Source: Derxia lacustris | Lineage (GTDB): Bacteria; Pseudomonadota; Gammaproteobacteria; Burkholderiales; Burkholderiaceae_E | Direction: 5' to 3' | DNA length: 44,698 bases | Assembly (NCBI RefSeq): GCF_002105195.1 | Contig: NZ_MUHU01000055.1 | Span: forward strand, 1-44,698 | Shown here: positions 42,649 to 44,698 of the stretch, piece after piece | Layout: every line of letters begins with the position of its first letter | Numbering within the stretch: position 1 is the first letter of the stretch | Notes under the pieces: generated by a model | Databases searched by the model: none | Told to the model about the DNA's origin: nothing | What the model saw: the letters and a program-made list of their open reading frames with translations, nothing else | Made by a program: the position numbers and the translations under genes

Positions 42649-43677
42649 TCAAGCTGTGCGCTCAACCGCGAAAGCACATAACAATATCAGGCTTTCCTTG
42701 AATTGTGAAGCCTGCACACCAGCAATGCATCGCAGCGCCGTTGTTGTCTCTTCTGCGGCACGCCGGCGCGTGTAGGCGAGTGCACCCGATTCATGCAGCG
42801 CTGCCGTGATGGGTTCGATCGCGCTTGCATCGCCGTCGACGATTGCCTGCCGCACCAGCGCGCGTTGCGCCTGAGTTCCGTGATCGCGCAAGTAGATCAT
42901 CGGCATCGTGGGCTTGCCTTCACGGAGATCGTCGCCAAGGTTCTTGCCGATCTCGGCCGCATCGCCGGAATAGTCGAGAACATCGTCGATCAACTGGAAG
43001 GCCGTGCCGAGATGACGGCCGAATGCGGCGCATTGCAGCGCGAGATCACGATCCACACCCGCCAGGATCGCGGCGATGTGCGCGGATGCCTCGAACAAAC
43101 ATGCGGTCTTGTACTGCACCACCTGCATGTACTGCGCCTCTTCCACATCGGGATCGTTGCAGTTCATCAGCTGGAGCACTTCGCCTTCGGCGATGGTGTT
43201 CGTCGCGTCGGCCAGCACTCGCATGATGTTCATGTCGCCGGGCTCCAGCATCATCTGGAAGGAGCGGGAATACAGGAAATCGCCGACCAGCACGCTGGCG
43301 GCATTGCCGAAGGCCGCATTCGCGGTCTTGCGACCGCGCCTCAGCGAGGACTCGTCCACGACATCGTCATGCAGCAAGGTCGACGTATGGATGAGCTCGA
43401 CGACGGCCGCCATCGTGTGATGGTGCTCGCCGCGATAGCCAAGCGCACCCGCCATCATCAGCAGCAGCGCTGGCCGCAGCCGCTTGCCGCCGGACGACAC
43501 GATGTACTCGGCCACGGTTTCGACGAGCGCGACGCCCGAATGCAGCCGGTCGCGGATCACGCGGTCGACGGCACGCATGTCATCCGCAATGGGGAGGAGG
43601 ATCTCGTTGACGCTCAAAGGGGCAACTGCGGTGCTCAGGGGTTGCAGACCGGAATCGGCCCGAGGCTCTTGATTCAT
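42649..43677 (-). CDS. ispB: IspB, polyprenyl (octaprenyl) diphosphate synthase
   Basis: A 342-residue trans-prenyltransferase that extends FPP with IPP to make the ubiquinone side chain. Visible are GGKRLRP (63-69), the first Asp-rich motif DDVVD (D104-D108) followed by SSLRRGR, and the second DDVLD in FQLIDDVLDYSGD, plus the FxxxGKxxGxDLxEGKPTMP-like NLGDDLREGKPTMP. It diverges from rplU, the conserved arrangement in proteobacteria. Chain length cannot be read confidently from sequence; octaprenyl is assumed. Confidence 0.94.
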   Translation of the reverse strand: MNQEPRADSGLQPLSTAVAPLSVNEILLPIADDMRAVDRVIRDRLHSGVALVETVAEYIVSSGGKRLRPALLLMMAGALGYRGEHHHTMAAVVELIHTSTLLHDDVVDESSLRRGRKTANAAFGNAASVLVGDFLYSRSFQMMLEPGDMNIMRVLADATNTIAEGEVLQLMNCNDPDVEEAQYMQVVQYKTACLFEASAHIAAILAGVDRDLALQCAAFGRHLGTAFQLIDDVLDYSGDAAEIGKNLGDDLREGKPTMPMIYLRDHGTQAQRALVRQAIVDGDASAIEPITAALHESGALAYTRRRAAEETTTALRCIAGVQASQFKESLILLCAFAVERTA

Positions 43678-43689
43678 AAGGGGATTTGT

Positions 43690-43718
43690 TTGACAGGCCT
43701 GCGCGTGCCGGCTAGTAT
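43690..43718 (+). promoter_or_regulatory. Sigma-70 promoter of rplU-rpmA
   Basis: TTGACA at 43690-43695, a 17-bp spacer, then TAGTAT at 43713-43718. This is near consensus and predicts transcription from about 43725. Confidence 0.85.
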
Positions 43719-43730
43719 AGCCAGTTCCCG

Positions 43731-43756
43731 AAAGCGGTCCCCTCGGCCGCTTTTTT
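43731..43756 (+). terminator. Leader hairpin with U-tract (possible rplU attenuator)
   Basis: AAAGCGG pairs with CCGCTTT across a 9-nt loop and runs into six T. It falls a few bases after the predicted transcription start and before rplU, so it could act as an attenuator in the leader. Confidence 0.55.
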
Positions 43757-43799
43757 GTTTAATGACTTCACTTGAAGTCAAGAGTTATGCGAGGTCCAG

Positions 43800-44111
43800 A
43801 TGTACGCGGTCATAAAAACCGGAGGCAAGCAGTACAAGGTTGTCGCCGGCGAGAAGATCAAGGTAGAACAGATTGCTGCGGACGTGGGCTCGGAAATCAC
43901 CATCAGCGAAGTGCTCGCTGTGGGCGCTGGCGAACAGATCAAGTTCGGCGCGCCGCTGGTATCCGGTGCAAGCGTCAAGGCGACGGTGGTAAGCCACGGT
44001 CGTCACGACAAGGTCCGCATCTTCAAGATGCGGCGCCGCAAGCATTATCAAAAGCGCCAAGGTCATCGTCAGAACTACACCGAACTGCAAATCTCGGCCA
44101 TCGAGGCCTGA
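43800..44111 (+). CDS. rplU: Ribosomal protein L21
   Basis: A 103-residue L21 that binds 23S rRNA in the 50S subunit: MYAVIKTGGKQYKVVAGEKIKVEQI at the start and KMRRRKHYQKRQGHRQNYTEL near the end are diagnostic. A GAGG ribosome site lies about 7 bases upstream of the ATG. It is followed 30 bp later by rpmA. Confidence 0.98.
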   Translation: MYAVIKTGGKQYKVVAGEKIKVEQIAADVGSEITISEVLAVGAGEQIKFGAPLVSGASVKATVVSHGRHDKVRIFKMRRRKHYQKRQGHRQNYTELQISAIEA

Positions 44112-44141
44112 GCGCAGCCGGACGATCCACAGGAGCATTTC

Positions 44142-44405
44142 ATGGCACACAAAAAGGGTGGCGGCTCAACCCGTAACGGTCGCGATTCAGAATCAAAGCG
44201 TCTGGGCGTCAAGGCCTATGGCGGCGAAGTGATCAACGCCGGTTCGATCATCGTGCGTCAGCGCGGTACCCAGTTCCATCCCGGCGAAAACGTCGGCGTG
44301 GGCAAGGACTACACGCTGTTCGCGCTGGTGAACGGCAAGGTCGAGTTCACGGTCAAGGGTCCGGCGCGCAAGTCTTTCGTGCGCATCGTTCCGGTCGAGG
44401 CCTGA
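44142..44405 (+). CDS. rpmA: Ribosomal protein L27
   Basis: An 87-residue L27 with the N-terminal MAHKKGGGSTRNGRDS that reaches the peptidyl-transferase centre, then SKRLGVKAYGGE and GSIIVRQRGTQFHPGENVG. It starts without the cleavable extension of Firmicutes. AGGAG lies upstream of the ATG. Confidence 0.99.
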   Translation: MAHKKGGGSTRNGRDSESKRLGVKAYGGEVINAGSIIVRQRGTQFHPGENVGVGKDYTLFALVNGKVEFTVKGPARKSFVRIVPVEA

Positions 44406-44443
44406 GCTTCGTACCACGACGTTTCCGCACGCCGGAAATTCAA

Positions 44444-44468
44444 GGGCCACGCTGGGCGTGGCCCTTTT
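44444..44468 (+). terminator. Terminator after rpmA
   Basis: 9-bp perfect stem GGGCCACGC / GCGTGGCCC with a TGG loop, then TTTT. It separates rplU-rpmA from obg. Confidence 0.9.
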
Positions 44469-44501
44469 CATTGCTGCCGGTGAATCCGTCGGGAGTCGAA
44501 C

Positions 44502-44698
44502 ATGTAGATTGTTGAGAAAGCGCGTATCGAGGTCCACGCCGGCAAGGGTGGCAACGGTTAGGCATCTATGAGGCGCGAAAAATTCGTGCCATTCGGTTGG
44601 CCGGAAGGAGGCGAGGGCGGGCGGGAGCGCAGGATGGTAGCAGAGGCCGCACGCAACATACACACGCAGCACAGTGACGACTACAAGTGCATGTAGAA
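44502..44698 (+). pseudogene. obg: 5' start of obg (ObgE/CgtA), with in-frame stops at the contig edge
   Basis: The frame from ATG 44502 reads as the N-terminal glycine-rich domain of the Obg GTPase (IVEKARIEV.AGKGGNG, then RREKFVP and G-rich repeats), the expected gene after rpmA. TAG codons interrupt it at 44505, 44559 and 44694, and many residues deviate from the family toward the end, all without frameshifts. Obg is essential, so the defects are more likely low-quality sequence at the contig end than a real pseudogene. Confidence 0.8.

Overview
The window looks like a complete metagenome- or draft-style contig from a high-GC betaproteobacterium, most likely Burkholderiales. The evidence is the gene order pilB-pilC-pilD-coaE-zapD-yacG running toward a Nudix/ThiE-like fusion, a DUF815 ATPase and argJ, together with ispB facing rplU-rpmA-obg. 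Assignment below class level is inference. Both extreme ends look like low-quality sequence: bases 1-240 are a noisy inverted copy of part of pilU, and the obg start at the right end carries three in-frame TAG codons.

Left chromosomal block (about 233-13690): 3' part of pilU, a DUF2891 gene, a periplasmic M16 zinc protease, the argJ / DUF815 ATPase / Nudix-ThiE operon (plus strand, ending in a clear terminator), and the minus-strand type IV pilus assembly and housekeeping operon pilB, pilC, pilD, coaE, zapD, yacG. Right chromosomal block (42564-44698): tRNA-Pro(CGG), ispB, then rplU-rpmA behind a near-consensus sigma-70 promoter, and a broken obg start.

Between them lies a genomic island of about 28.7 kb (13912-42608). 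It is bounded by a 46-bp perfect direct repeat of the 3' part of tRNA-Pro, beginning in the anticodon loop. A tyrosine integrase and an AlpA/excisionase-like gene sit beside the intact tRNA. Matching 22-bp direct repeats inside both ends are candidate integrase arm sites.

The left half of the island is a phage-defence operon: a small ribbon-helix-helix-like gene, then brxA-like, brxB, brxC, a small unknown gene, pglX, an AAA ATPase, an HNH endonuclease of the TIGR02646/PtuB type, pglZ and brxL. This is a type 1 BREX system with a Septu-like PtuA/PtuB pair built into the middle of the operon through 4-bp start/stop overlaps, so both are likely expressed as one transcript. PglX carries a low-GC block where its target-recognition region should be, consistent with specificity swapping.

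The right half of the island is maintenance DNA: an AT-rich region with a long hairpin, an IncQ-like RepA helicase-RepC initiator pair (no RepB primase or relaxase seen), several conserved but unrecognised island genes, a metallophosphoesterase, an HTH-like gene, a 20-bp CACGTG-centred palindrome resembling a parS site, and about 1.2 kb of hairpin-rich DNA without a convincing gene. Together these suggest an integrative element that can excise, replicate or be stabilised as a circle, and deliver BREX plus Septu-like defence to its host.
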